From contig SECP01000059.1 of assembly GCA_004193285.1 (NCBI GenBank), positions 1 to 55,094 on the forward strand: 55,094 bases of DNA, in the 5' to 3' direction. The position numbers and the translations under genes are program-made. Source of the stretch: Myxococcales bacterium. Lineage in GTDB: Bacteria > Myxococcota_A > Polyangia > Polyangiales > Polyangiaceae. The notes under the pieces were generated by a model. That model saw only the letters and a list, made by a program, of their open reading frames with translations, ran no database searches and was not told where the DNA came from. Positions 42,579-52,008 of this stretch are shown here, piece after piece. Numbering within the stretch: position 1 is the first letter of the stretch; each line of letters begins with the position of its first letter.

Positions 42579-44996
42579 TTGCCTCGAACTGACCGAAAGG
42601 CTACAGACCCGGGCGTGCACGGCGTGGTGCGTTGGGTCAAATCTCCGCTTCCGAAGGCGATTTCGGGCGCCATTGTCGCGGCGATTTGCCTGTATGGCGT
42701 CAAGTTTTACCTCGGGCAGGTGAGCGGCACCTACGCGGTGGAAGACTGGCTGGCATGGCCGCTGCTCACCCTCTTCGGCTGGACCGCGCTGCTGAACCTT
42801 GCCTGGCTGTCGCTCGGCCACTTCCTCCTCGTGCGGGTGTTCCGCGAGCGCGACTTGCCCATGCTGGAGACGCTGACGATGAGCGTCGCGGTCGGCGTGA
42901 TCGCGTTCACGCAGCTGATGTACGTGGCGGGCGCGCTCCATCTGTACGGGCGCGTCTTCGCGCCACTGATAGCGGCGGCGCTGATTGCGGTTGGCGCACC
43001 GGACTTGTTGCGGCTGGCGAGGACCTACTTGGCCGAGCGGCGACTCGCACCTCCGATCACCGCGTGGGGAACGCTGGTGATGGCGCTCGGGGGTATGTGC
43101 GTTGGCATCGTGTACCTAGGGGTCATGACCCCGGATGCGATCAACTACGACGCTAGTTGGTCGCACCTGACGATCGCGCAGGACTACGCGCGCGAGGGCG
43201 GCATCGTTTCGTTCCCCGGCGACTACTACAAGTCCCTGCCACACCTCGCGAGCTTGCTGCACACCTGGAGCTTCTGCGTGCCCGGGCTCATCCCGCAGCT
43301 CCGCTGGATGCTCGCTCTCCATCAGGAGTTCGCCCTCTTTCTCTGGACTTTGGTGGGCGTGGCCGCCGCCTGCCGCTGGCTATGCGACGACGAGCGCTTG
43401 CGCGGGACTTGGGCGGCCTTCTTCCTGTTCCCGATCATCTTCGTCTACGACCACAACTTGGGCGGCGCTGCTGATCACGTCGCCGCTGCCTTCGCGCTGC
43501 CAATCCTCCTGAGCGCTGGCCGGCTCTGGCAGCGTTCGGATCCGCGGCGCGCCGTGCTGCTCGGTTGCTTGGCAGGCGGGCTGCTGCTCACCAAGTACCA
43601 AGCCATCTACCTGCTTTTCCCCATTGGCCTGCTGCTCGGCCCCCGCTGGCTACTGAGCCTCGTGGAGGGCATTCGCCATTGGCGAACGGGCGGCCGTGCT
43701 CGCGTGGGCGCGCTCGCTTGGGTGGTGGGCGGCTTCGTCGTCGCGCTGGCGCTGACCTCGGCGCCCCACTTCCTGAAAAACGCGATCTTCTATCACAACC
43801 CCGTGCATCCCTTCATGCAGCGGGTCTTCCCGACTCGGCCGAGCGTGCCCGACGCCGCGTTTCTCTTCGAGAACACGTTCACGGACGTGAACTGGGTACC
43901 CAAGGGCACCCTGGGGGAGCGCCTGCGCCACGCGCTCCTGCTCACCCAGACGTTCTCATTCGAGCCGCACTACTCGTTTACGAAGAACTTCCCGAGCTTC
44001 GGCTCGCTGTTCACGCTGCTCTTTCCGATCATCCCATTCGTTCGGCACCGAGGGCGCATCGCGGTCGGCGCGCTGCTCGGGTTCGGTGGCTTGTTCACTT
44101 GGGCTTACACGTTCAACGTGGACCGCAACCTGCAAGTGCTGCTGCCGATCCTCGCCGCGGTGACCGGCGCGCTGCTCGTCGACGCGTTCCGAACGAGCCG
44201 GCTGTCACTCATCGGCCTGGCCCCGCTCGTCGCACTGCAGCTCATCTGGGGCGGGGACGCGCTGTTCTACTCGTCGTACGAGCGCATTCGCGGCGCCATG
44301 GACCTCATCCGCTCCGGCTACGAAGGGCGCGCCAAGCGTCGCTTCGACCAGTACCGCGAAGGCTTCGTCAAGATCGGCGAGGCGCTCCCGAAGGACGCCA
44401 CCGTGCTCCTTCACATGTCGCACGCGAACCTCGGTATCGACCGCCGCATGCACCTGGATTGGGCGGGCTTTCAAGGACTCATCACCTTCAAGGGTCTGCA
44501 CACGCCGCGCGACGTGTATGACTACTACCGGCGCCTGGGCATCACGGACTTGCTGATAGTCCCCGGGGAGCGCTCGGCCTCCAACCTACATACGGAGGTG
44601 CTGTACGACGCGCTCGTGCATCACTACGGCGGGGGAAAGAGCGTCGGTGGCTACAAGTTGGTGGATTTGCGGCCTCCCCCTCCGCCCCAGTCGGCCCCGT
44701 ACGAGGTGGTGACGATTGGCGCCACCGGCTACCGCAACGGCGTCTTCGCGGTGGACCACCTGACCACCCCCGAATGGCTCCTGGACGCCTCCAAGAAGGT
44801 CTTTCCCCGCCCTGACCGTGCACTGCCAAAGGACGCCGCGGACGCCCGAGAGCAGCACATCGACGCGGTCATCGTCGGCTCCGGAGCGACGGTGCCAAAG
44901 CCGCTGCGCGACTGGCTCGAGGAAGACTACGTCCAAGTCTACAGTGTTCATCGGAATTTTTCGGTGTACCTGGCTCGTCGCGCCGCGGGTTCTTAG
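42579..44996 (+). CDS. GT-C-like polytopic membrane glycosyltransferase
   Basis: The frame has 805 codons from TTG 42579; GTG 42615 or 42624 are alternative starts. Around ten to eleven hydrophobic helices fill residues 20-560. An Asp-bearing loop early in the chain (M-T-P-D-A-I-N-Y-D-A-S-W-S-H) resembles the catalytic first extracytoplasmic loop of GT-C enzymes that use polyprenyl-phosphate sugars. About 240 soluble C-terminal residues follow, with D-V-Y-D-Y-Y-R-R-L-G-I-T-D-L-L-I-V. The role is probably sugar transfer on the periplasmic face. It lies between the flippase gene and the GT2-methyltransferase fusion. Confidence 0.75.
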   Translation: MPRTDRKATDPGVHGVVRWVKSPLPKAISGAIVAAICLYGVKFYLGQVSGTYAVEDWLAWPLLTLFGWTALLNLAWLSLGHFLLVRVFRERDLPMLETLTMSVAVGVIAFTQLMYVAGALHLYGRVFAPLIAAALIAVGAPDLLRLARTYLAERRLAPPITAWGTLVMALGGMCVGIVYLGVMTPDAINYDASWSHLTIAQDYAREGGIVSFPGDYYKSLPHLASLLHTWSFCVPGLIPQLRWMLALHQEFALFLWTLVGVAAACRWLCDDERLRGTWAAFFLFPIIFVYDHNLGGAADHVAAAFALPILLSAGRLWQRSDPRRAVLLGCLAGGLLLTKYQAIYLLFPIGLLLGPRWLLSLVEGIRHWRTGGRARVGALAWVVGGFVVALALTSAPHFLKNAIFYHNPVHPFMQRVFPTRPSVPDAAFLFENTFTDVNWVPKGTLGERLRHALLLTQTFSFEPHYSFTKNFPSFGSLFTLLFPIIPFVRHRGRIAVGALLGFGGLFTWAYTFNVDRNLQVLLPILAAVTGALLVDAFRTSRLSLIGLAPLVALQLIWGGDALFYSSYERIRGAMDLIRSGYEGRAKRRFDQYREGFVKIGEALPKDATVLLHMSHANLGIDRRMHLDWAGFQGLITFKGLHTPRDVYDYYRRLGITDLLIVPGERSASNLHTEVLYDALVHHYGGGKSVGGYKLVDLRPPPPPQSAPYEVVTIGATGYRNGVFAVDHLTTPEWLLDASKKVFPRPDRALPKDAADAREQHIDAVIVGSGATVPKPLRDWLEEDYVQVYSVHRNFSVYLARRAAGS

Positions 44997-45042
44997 CGCG
45001 CGCACCCCGGTCCGAGCCATGCGCTAGACTCGCGGCACCGGC

Positions 45043-46575
45043 ATGCCGCACCCGAATCTGGCTCCCCCCAAGCCCAAGCTCTTGGTCTTCGTCATCGCCT
45101 ATTACGCGGAGTCGACGCTGAAGCAGGTGCTGGAGCGGATTCCGGACTCCGTGTTCGGCGATTTCGACTGCGAGATTCTGGTCGTCGACGACGCGTCCGA
45201 GGATCGCACGTACTTGGTTGGGCGCGAGTATCAAGAGAGCCACCCGCAAATCCGGATGACGGTGCTGCGCAACGAGTACAACCAGGGCTACGGCGGCAAC
45301 CAGAAGGTCGGGTACGCCTTCGCCATCGCCCGCGGCTTCGACTTCGTAGCCATGGTTCACGGGGACGGCCAGTACGCGCCGGAAGAGCTACCGCGCTTGC
45401 TCGAGCCGCTCCGCAGCGGGCGAGCGGACGCGGTGTTCGGCAGCCGCATGATGACGCGCTTCGGCGCGCTCAAAGGAGGAATGCCGCTCTACAAATACGT
45501 CGGGAACAAGATCCTCACGACGCTGCAAAACTCGATGCTGGGCACTCAGCTCTCCGAGTTCCATAGCGGCTACCGCATCTACTCCGTGCGCGCGCTGGAG
45601 GGAGTGCGGTATCGCCTCAACTCGAACGACTTTCATTTCGACACCGAGATCATCATCCAGCTCCTCAACGCGGGCGCGAGGATCCTGGAGCTGCCGATCC
45701 CGACGTACTACGGCGACGAGATCTGCCGCGTCAACGGCGTGAAGTACGCCAAAGACGTCATGTCGGCCACGCTGCAGAACGTGGCCCACCGCTCCGGCCT
45801 GCTTTATCAGCGGCGTTTCGAGCCGCAAGGCGACGGCAACGCTCACTACGACCTGAAGCTCGGCTACGACAGCAGCCACACCTACGCCCTGGAGGCGGTG
45901 CCGCCCGGGGCTCGGGTTTTGGACATCGGCGCGGGGCCTGGCGGCATGGCGCGGGAGCTCACCAAGCAAGGCTGTGAGGTCACGGTGGTCGACCGTCACG
46001 CCCCCGCCGTTCCCACCCTGGACGTGAAGGTCGTCGTCCAAGACCTCGACAAGCCGCCCAAGTTCGAGGTTCACCCCTACGACACCCTGCTCCTGCTGGA
46101 CGTCATCGAGCATGTCCGAGATCCGGAGCAATTTCTGGAGCAGCTCCGGGCGCAGTTCGATCACACTCCGAAGAAGCTCGTGCTGAGCACACCGAACGTC
46201 GCCTTCTTCGTGCAGCGGCTGATGCTGCTAGCGGGGCAGTTCAACTACGGCAAGGCCGGTATTCTCGATCGCACCCACACGCGTTTGTTCACGTTCCGGG
46301 CCATTCAACACCTGCTGCGCGACGCGGGGTTTCGCATCAAGAGCGTGAAGGGCGTGCCGGCGCCGTTCCCCAAGGTGCTCGGCAACGGCGTGCTCGGGCG
46401 GGGCGCCCTTCGGCTCAACTTGGCGCTCATGCGCGTCAGCCGCACTCTGTTTTCCTACCAAATCTTCATCGAAGCGGAGAGCACGCCGGGCGTGGACTTT
46501 CTCGTGGAGGACGCGAGCGTCAACAGCGCGCGCCACGAAGACGCGCGCGCCCAGCGCGCCGCCGGCCAGCGCTGA
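45043..46575 (+). CDS. GT2 glycosyltransferase - methyltransferase fusion
   Basis: In this 510-residue protein residues 12-245 form a family-2 glycosyltransferase like dolichol-phosphate mannosyltransferase: V-V-D-D-A-S-E-D-R-T (48-57), H-G-D-G-Q-Y (106-111) and F-D-T-E-I-I-I-Q-L. Residues 260-470 form a class I SAM methyltransferase: motif I V-L-D-I-G-A-G-P-G-G (292-301), V-V-D-R-H motif II, and L-L-L-L-D-V-I-E-H-V. No transmembrane helices are evident, so it acts at the cytoplasmic membrane face. The neighbouring minus-strand operon encodes the reverse fusion. It ends 4 nt from the convergent YfhO gene. Confidence 0.92.
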   Translation: MPHPNLAPPKPKLLVFVIAYYAESTLKQVLERIPDSVFGDFDCEILVVDDASEDRTYLVGREYQESHPQIRMTVLRNEYNQGYGGNQKVGYAFAIARGFDFVAMVHGDGQYAPEELPRLLEPLRSGRADAVFGSRMMTRFGALKGGMPLYKYVGNKILTTLQNSMLGTQLSEFHSGYRIYSVRALEGVRYRLNSNDFHFDTEIIIQLLNAGARILELPIPTYYGDEICRVNGVKYAKDVMSATLQNVAHRSGLLYQRRFEPQGDGNAHYDLKLGYDSSHTYALEAVPPGARVLDIGAGPGGMARELTKQGCEVTVVDRHAPAVPTLDVKVVVQDLDKPPKFEVHPYDTLLLLDVIEHVRDPEQFLEQLRAQFDHTPKKLVLSTPNVAFFVQRLMLLAGQFNYGKAGILDRTHTRLFTFRAIQHLLRDAGFRIKSVKGVPAPFPKVLGNGVLGRGALRLNLALMRVSRTLFSYQIFIEAESTPGVDFLVEDASVNSARHEDARAQRAAGQR

Positions 46576-46579
46576 GCCT

Positions 46580-48715
46580 CTAGGCTGCGGACGGCTCGGC
46601 CGCGCGGCGCTGGCGCCGGGCCAGCCACAACGGCAGCAGTAGCCCGCCCACGCCGAGCAGGAGCCCCACGAACGCGACGCGAGAGATCACGGGCCGGTAG
46701 TGGAAGCGGACGACGTGCTTGCCGGCGGTGGGCAGGGCGACCGTCTTGAAAGAGCCGAGCAGCAGAGAAATGCCCGTGGGGCGACCGTCCACCTCCGCGG
46801 ACCAGCCCGGGTCCCAATTATCGATCCAGGCGAGGTGGCCGGGGGCGCGCGTCGACACCTCCAGCAGCAGCTCGTTGCCGTCGAACTTTTGCACGACCGC
46901 CGCATCCGCCGATGCCTCCGCGCTGCGCACGTTCGCCAAGAAGTCCTGCGGGGTGGACGACTGCTCGGTGTGGAAGAACAGCTTGCGGGTACCCAGCAGG
47001 CGGTTGAGGGTGTGCCCTTCGCTGCCCCACTTGCGCAGGAATTGCACGTAGCGGTCGAAGTACCAGTTGGGGATGATGCCGCGGGAGAGCCCTTGCCACG
47101 TGATCTGGCCGGACCCCGGGTTGCGGTCCAGGCTGAAGTACTCGGTGATGAGCCGGTAGTAGTTGCCCTCCACGCGCGCGGCATTGAACACGCGGCGAGC
47201 GACGCTGCCGCGCTCGGGCGCGCCGATCTGAGCGTAACTTTGCTGAATGGGCTGCGCCCAGTGGTAGCGCCCCTCCGTGCCCGTGTCCTGCGCCATGACC
47301 CAAACCAGGGCCACGAAGCCGAGCGCAGCGCTCGAACGAACCTTTTGCCACTCCACGCTGGAGACGATGAGCACGACCGCTAGCGTCAGCAGCGTGTACA
47401 TCAAGAAGTCGATCTCGAGGGACTTGGCCGGCAGCGTCGGCACCGTCAACCGCGCATACTCGCCGTGCAGCGGCTCGCGATTCAGATACAGGTAGGCCTG
47501 CACCGCGAAGATGCCGCCGAAGCTGGCCCAGACGAAGTGCGGGGAGAAGACTCGCTCCGCTTTCGGGCGAGCGAGCTGCTCCGCGAAGATCCGGTAGCCG
47601 TGGTAAACGATGACGGCCAGGATCGGCAGCAGCATGGTCGCCATACGGCCGAACACGCGCATCTGGTTGATGATCGGAGTGAAGCTCCAAACCGGCGCGA
47701 ACAAGAACGAGCGGAACCCGAACATGAGGCTCAAAAAGAGCATCATGCCGAGCAGGACGGCGAGCTTCTCGCGGGGGTCCTCGCGGTGGCGGAAGTACAC
47801 CACCATCAAGAACACCACGAGGGTGCCCGCGTAAAAGCAGCCCTCGACCGTCACCACCGGGGGGAAGACGAGCGAGCCCACGAAGTCCAGAGGACCGAAG
47901 GTGTACTCGACCGCGTAGTGGTAGTTGCCGCCATCCCGATCGGTCGTCGCGCCCATCAACTGGGAGATAGCGCTCGTGTAAGGCAGCGTGATGAGGGTGG
48001 GGGCGGCGAGCGCCAGCAGCAAGCGCCCGCTACGCGGCTTCCAATCCTGAAAGTCAGTGCTCCAGTTCAAGTACAGCGCGTAGGCGACGTACAGGAGCAT
48101 CGAGTAGACGACGAAGTACGGGTACCCGGCCGTCGTTTGGCAAAAGATCGCGGCCGTCGCGTAGTACAGAAAGCGCAGTCGGCGCTCGTGGTGCAGCCCG
48201 TGGAGCGCGGATAGACCCCACGGCAGCCACGCGAGCACGTGGATCGCGTTCGGAAAGCGAAGAAATTCTCCCACCATCCAGCACGTGGAGACGGCGATGG
48301 CGGCGAACGCGGCCGCGGCTTCGTGGCCAAAGCAGCGCATGAGCCAGCGGTAGAGACCGAGCGCGAACCAGCTCACGCCGAGGACCGTGAACACCTGGTG
48401 CAGCCACGTGCCGTAACCGCCGGTGGCCAGCCGCACGAGCAACAGCAGCAGGTTGGGCGGATAAAGGACGGCCGCGAAGGGGTTGCCGAAGAAGCCGTAG
48501 CCGCACGACTCGGTCGGGGACCAGAGCGGAAAGACTCCGTGAGCCCACATGTCCAGCAAGTAGGACTTGTTGACGAAGTACAGGTAGCCGAAGTCGTTCT
48601 GCAGGATCAGCAGGCCCGAGTTCGGAAAAACGAACCGGAAGTAGTAAACGAGCGGGAAGACGAAGACCAACGCCCCGAGCGCGTGCGACCTGAGGAACGA
48701 GAGCAGCTTGGACAC
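46580..48715 (-). CDS. YfhO-family membrane protein
   Basis: This 711-residue protein starts at GTG 48715. It has about 11-12 transmembrane helices. An early G-Y-L-Y-F-V-N-K-S-Y loop and W-S-P-T-E-S-C-G-Y-G are followed by the hallmark C-terminal beta-domain W-I-D-N-W-D-P-G-W-S-A-E-V-D-G, then H-V-V-R-F-H-Y-R-P and a last helix. YfhO proteins are GT-C-type enzymes implicated in glycosylating lipid or teichoic polymers. It is the last gene of the minus-strand arm, 60 nt after the stand-alone methyltransferase gene. Confidence 0.9.
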   Translation of the reverse strand: MSKLLSFLRSHALGALVFVFPLVYYFRFVFPNSGLLILQNDFGYLYFVNKSYLLDMWAHGVFPLWSPTESCGYGFFGNPFAAVLYPPNLLLLLVRLATGGYGTWLHQVFTVLGVSWFALGLYRWLMRCFGHEAAAAFAAIAVSTCWMVGEFLRFPNAIHVLAWLPWGLSALHGLHHERRLRFLYYATAAIFCQTTAGYPYFVVYSMLLYVAYALYLNWSTDFQDWKPRSGRLLLALAAPTLITLPYTSAISQLMGATTDRDGGNYHYAVEYTFGPLDFVGSLVFPPVVTVEGCFYAGTLVVFLMVVYFRHREDPREKLAVLLGMMLFLSLMFGFRSFLFAPVWSFTPIINQMRVFGRMATMLLPILAVIVYHGYRIFAEQLARPKAERVFSPHFVWASFGGIFAVQAYLYLNREPLHGEYARLTVPTLPAKSLEIDFLMYTLLTLAVVLIVSSVEWQKVRSSAALGFVALVWVMAQDTGTEGRYHWAQPIQQSYAQIGAPERGSVARRVFNAARVEGNYYRLITEYFSLDRNPGSGQITWQGLSRGIIPNWYFDRYVQFLRKWGSEGHTLNRLLGTRKLFFHTEQSSTPQDFLANVRSAEASADAAVVQKFDGNELLLEVSTRAPGHLAWIDNWDPGWSAEVDGRPTGISLLLGSFKTVALPTAGKHVVRFHYRPVISRVAFVGLLLGVGGLLLPLWLARRQRRAAEPSAA

Positions 48716-48775
48716 GGGTGGTTGGCTCCGACTAGCGACAAGGAGGCGGCTCGCAAGCCGCGTTCGAGACCGGCG

Positions 48776-49504
48776 TCAGCGCGCCGCGCGCAAGCGGCCG
48801 CGCAAGTGCAGGTAGGCCCAGGCGGCGCGGGGGACGACCTTGCCGAGGAAGGCCTCGAAGCGGCTCAACCCGCTCCGGAAGGCCTCCGAGTGACCGAGCG
48901 AGGGTCGACCCAACGTGGGGTGGTAGACCAGCCGATGCAGCGGCATGGGTTGAAAGCGCGCCACCTCGAGCGGCGCGAAGCGGCCGGCCAGGAGCGAGCG
49001 CAGGAAGGGCTCCGTCGAGCGGAGCTCGCCACGCTCTGCCTCGTTGAGCGCGGCGTGCATCGCGATCAGCGGGTTGTAGCGGCACGGCTCCAGCACGTCG
49101 ATGCGACCGCCGGGTGCGAGCACTCGCGCGCACTCCTGCACGAATCGCTCCGGCTCCTCCAAGTGGTGCACCACGTCCCGCACCAGCACATGGTCGAACG
49201 CGCCGTCATCGAACGGCAGCTCGTAGACAGAGGCGGTGACGAAGCGACAGCTCGGCAGGTGCTCCTGCGCGAACGCGACCTTTTTGGGAAACAGATCGAC
49301 TCCCACCGCCCCGGCCGGACTGCCGAGATGAAAGAGCGTCGCGCCCTCCCCGCAACCGAGGTCCAGCACCCGCTGGCCCAGTGGCAGGAACGCGGCCTGC
49401 ACCAGCTCGCGCTCCCGCTCCGCGATGCCGGGAGCGCTGGTTTGCCACCTGAAGTGCTCCGGCGAAGCGTCCCCGAAGGCTGCCTCCAGCGCTTCGTCGT
49501 GCAC
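48776..49504 (-). CDS. SAM-dependent methyltransferase
   Basis: This 242-residue protein starts at GTG 49504, two nucleotides after the preceding stop (TAG-CC-GTG); longer upstream frames are antisense noise. The methyltransferase-11 fold has motif I V-L-D-L-G-C-G-E-G (46-54), V-G-V-D-L-F for the SAM ribose, L-P-F-D-D-G-A-F-D-H-V-L-V-R-D-V-V-H-H-L, and L-A-P-G-G-R-I-D-V-L-E-P. It likely methylates the glycan or a lipid head group. It is tightly coupled to the methyltransferase-GT2 fusion. Confidence 0.9.
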   Translation of the reverse strand: MHDEALEAAFGDASPEHFRWQTSAPGIAERERELVQAAFLPLGQRVLDLGCGEGATLFHLGSPAGAVGVDLFPKKVAFAQEHLPSCRFVTASVYELPFDDGAFDHVLVRDVVHHLEEPERFVQECARVLAPGGRIDVLEPCRYNPLIAMHAALNEAERGELRSTEPFLRSLLAGRFAPLEVARFQPMPLHRLVYHPTLGRPSLGHSEAFRSGLSRFEAFLGKVVPRAAWAYLHLRGRLRAAR

Positions 49505-49506
49505 GG

Positions 49507-50967
49507 CTAGAGACCCATCCGCAGCTTGCGGAAACCGAACGCGGTCATCTTGAGCAGCAGCCAACCGTGCGCGAAGCGGTCGATCTTCGTCTCGCCGTAG
49601 GTGCGCGCGCGGTACCGCACCGGCAGGTCCACGATGCGCATGTTGAGCCGCGCGGCGCCGAACAGCAGGTCGAAGTCCCCGAACGGGTCGAAGTCCCCGA
49701 AGAAGGCGCGGTTGTCGGCGATGCGCTGGTATGCCTCTCGGTACAGCACCTTGGTGCCGCACAGCGAGTCTTTGATCGGCTGCTCCAGGAGCCAAGAGAG
49801 CGCGCTCGAGAAGAACTTATTGCCGAGCAGGTTGAGAAAGCGCATCGCCTGCCCCTCCATGGGGTAAACCAAGCGCACGCCGTTCACGAACTCGCCCTTG
49901 CCGGAGACGAGCGCGCGGTAGAACTTCGGCAGATCCTCGGGCGGGACGGTGAGGTCCGAGTCCAGGATCATGAGCACGTCGTTTTGGGCGGCTGCGAAGC
50001 CCTTGCGAACGGCGTCCCCCTTACCTTTGCCGTTGCCCTGCAGCACCAGCTTGAGGGACAGCGGCCCCCGGTAGTCGTCGATGGCGGCCTGGATCTCCTC
50101 GACCGTCCCATCGCTCGAGTTGCCGTCCACGAAGATGAGCTCGGTGGCGGAGCCCATCAAAGGGGTGCGCGCGATTGCGTCCCGAATGTTGCCCCGCTCG
50201 TTGCGGCACGGGCAAATCACGCTCACGCTGGGCAGCTGCTCGGGCATCGACTCCGAGACGGGCCGGGCCACGAAGTAGCTGACCAGGGACAAGTCCCGCG
50301 CGACCGGGATTTGAGCCGCGATACGGTTCAGCGCCGAGGACACGCCGGGCACGTGGGCGGGCATGAGGATGTCCGTACCGCGACGGAACACCTCGTAGCC
50401 CGCCAGGTGGAGCAGGCTCTCGATGTCGCTCATCGAAAGCCAGTTCTGATCGGGCCAGTGCGTTTTCACGCCGACCTTCTCCGCGAGCTTTAGGGCCGGC
50501 TCCCAGAGAAAGTTGTAATAAGTGACGATGATGCGCCCGGTCGGGCCGAGCAGAGGCTTGAGCCGTTCGAGGACGGTTTGAATGTCGTCCAGCAAGCCGA
50601 TGGCGTCGCTCAGGACGATGACGTCGAAGGGGCCCGCCGGCAGCGGGTCGATCTCGACGTCCAGCCGCCGCACGTCCAACGATGGGTGGCGGCTCTGGGC
50701 CAGCTCCACCATTCGCGGCGACACATCTACCCCGACGGAGCCGGGGCCGCCGATTGCGGCAAGCAAGTCGCCCAGGCCCGTACCAACCTCCAGCACGCGG
50801 CTGCCGGGGGTAACCAGCGACTGCAGGAGGCGCTCGATCTCGGCGCCGTAGTAGCGGTGACGGGTGGTGGAAGCGGCGCGCGCGTCCGCGGCCTCGTCGA
50901 ACCGTTCGATGCGTTGTTGACGTCGACGGGCTTCGCGGTCCTCGAACGCCTGTTGCGAGTTGCTCAC
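49507..50967 (-). CDS. Methyltransferase - GT2 glycosyltransferase fusion
   Basis: This 486-residue protein starts at GTG 50967, overlapping the fcl stop (GTGA). Residues 1-235 form a SAM methyltransferase (motif I V-L-E-V-G-T-G-L-G-D, 58-67; V-G-V-D-V-S-P). Residues 246-486 form a GT2 with S-V-I-C-P-C-R-N-E, F-V-D-G-N-S-S-D-G-T (279-288), M-I-L-D-S-D-L-T (333-340) and Y-R-A-R-T-Y-G-E-T-K near the end, as in polyprenol-phosphate glycosyltransferases. The domain order is opposite to that of the plus-strand fusion at 45043-46575. Both halves keep their catalytic motifs. Confidence 0.92.
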   Translation of the reverse strand: MSNSQQAFEDREARRRQQRIERFDEAADARAASTTRHRYYGAEIERLLQSLVTPGSRVLEVGTGLGDLLAAIGGPGSVGVDVSPRMVELAQSRHPSLDVRRLDVEIDPLPAGPFDVIVLSDAIGLLDDIQTVLERLKPLLGPTGRIIVTYYNFLWEPALKLAEKVGVKTHWPDQNWLSMSDIESLLHLAGYEVFRRGTDILMPAHVPGVSSALNRIAAQIPVARDLSLVSYFVARPVSESMPEQLPSVSVICPCRNERGNIRDAIARTPLMGSATELIFVDGNSSDGTVEEIQAAIDDYRGPLSLKLVLQGNGKGKGDAVRKGFAAAQNDVLMILDSDLTVPPEDLPKFYRALVSGKGEFVNGVRLVYPMEGQAMRFLNLLGNKFFSSALSWLLEQPIKDSLCGTKVLYREAYQRIADNRAFFGDFDPFGDFDLLFGAARLNMRIVDLPVRYRARTYGETKIDRFAHGWLLLKMTAFGFRKLRMGL

Positions 50968-51911
50968 TGTGAGTTGCCTTCTTTGCGGTACCAAGCGACG
51001 GTGCGGTCCAGCCCTTCGTCGAGCCCTACGCGCGCCGTAAAACCGAAGCGCTCCTTGGCGCGTGACGTGTCCAGCATTCGCCGCGGCTGGCCATTGGGAC
51101 GGGAGGTGTCCCACACCACGTTTCCGGTGTAGCCGACCTTTCCCGCGATGAGCTGCGCCAGCTGCTGCATGCTGACCTCGAAGCCTACGCCGAGGTTGAC
51201 GGGGTCTGCGCCATCGTAGCGCTGCGCGGCCTCGACCAAGCCGCGCGCGGCGTCCTCCACGTACAGGAACTCGCGGGTGGGGGAGCCGTCCCCCCAGAGC
51301 ACCACCTCGGAGGCGCCCGTGCGGAGCGCGGTGTCGAACTTGCGGATCATCGCGGGGATGACGTGGGAGGACTCGAGATCGAAGTTGTCGCGCGGGCCGT
51401 ACAGGTTGACCGGAAACAACATGACGAAGTTCGAGCCAAACTCCTGGCGGTACGCCTGGGCCATCACCAGGAGCGCCTTCTTGGCGACCCCGTAAGGAGC
51501 GTTGGTCTCCTCGGGGAAGCCGTTCCACAAGTCGTCTTCCTTGAACGGGATTGGCGCGAACTTGGGGTAAGCGCAGATGGTGCCCGCGACGACGACCTTG
51601 CGCGTGCCCGCGCGCCGCGCCTCTTCCAGCACGTGCAGACCCATCGCCATGTTGTCCCGGAAAAAGGTGCCGGGCAGCTTCTGATTGGCGCCGATGCCGC
51701 CGACCTTGGCCGCAAGGTGCACGACCAAGTCCGGCCGCTCTTGCTCGAACATGCGCCGCGTCGCCAGCTGGTCGGTCAGGTCGAACTCTTGGGAGCGAGG
51801 CGCGACGATCTGGGTCGCCCCGGCCGCGCGTAGCGCCTCCACCACGTGGCTGCCGAGGAAGCCCGCGCCGCCCGTGACCAGAACCTTACCCGCGTTCCAA
51901 GCCGATGACAT
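50964..51911 (-). CDS. fcl: GDP-L-fucose synthase
   Basis: This 315-residue protein has T-G-G-A-G-F-L-G-S-H (13-22), L-A-A-K-V-G-G-I-G-A-N (66-76), T111-I-C113-A-Y-P-K, and the SDR pair Tyr140/Lys144 in P-Y-G-V-A-K-K. N-L-Y-G-P-R-D-N-F-D follows with the epimerase His183 region, then G-D-G-S-P-T-R-E-F-L-Y-V-E-D. It epimerises and reduces GDP-4-keto-6-deoxymannose, the Gmd product. It opens the minus-strand glycan operon; its promoter should lie in 51912-52008. The catalytic Ser of the S-S-x-C motif is Thr111 here, a conservative change. Confidence 0.95.
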   Translation of the reverse strand: MSSAWNAGKVLVTGGAGFLGSHVVEALRAAGATQIVAPRSQEFDLTDQLATRRMFEQERPDLVVHLAAKVGGIGANQKLPGTFFRDNMAMGLHVLEEARRAGTRKVVVAGTICAYPKFAPIPFKEDDLWNGFPEETNAPYGVAKKALLVMAQAYRQEFGSNFVMLFPVNLYGPRDNFDLESSHVIPAMIRKFDTALRTGASEVVLWGDGSPTREFLYVEDAARGLVEAAQRYDGADPVNLGVGFEVSMQQLAQLIAGKVGYTGNVVWDTSRPNGQPRRMLDTSRAKERFGFTARVGLDEGLDRTVAWYRKEGNSQ

Positions 51912-52008
51912 GCTCTCCGGGCCTTCTTACCCATCGGCCCGCGTGGAGCAAGCTCGGTAAGAGCGTTTCGGAGACCCCAGTGGCTCGGGCCCGGCGGGTG
52001 CGCGCGAC

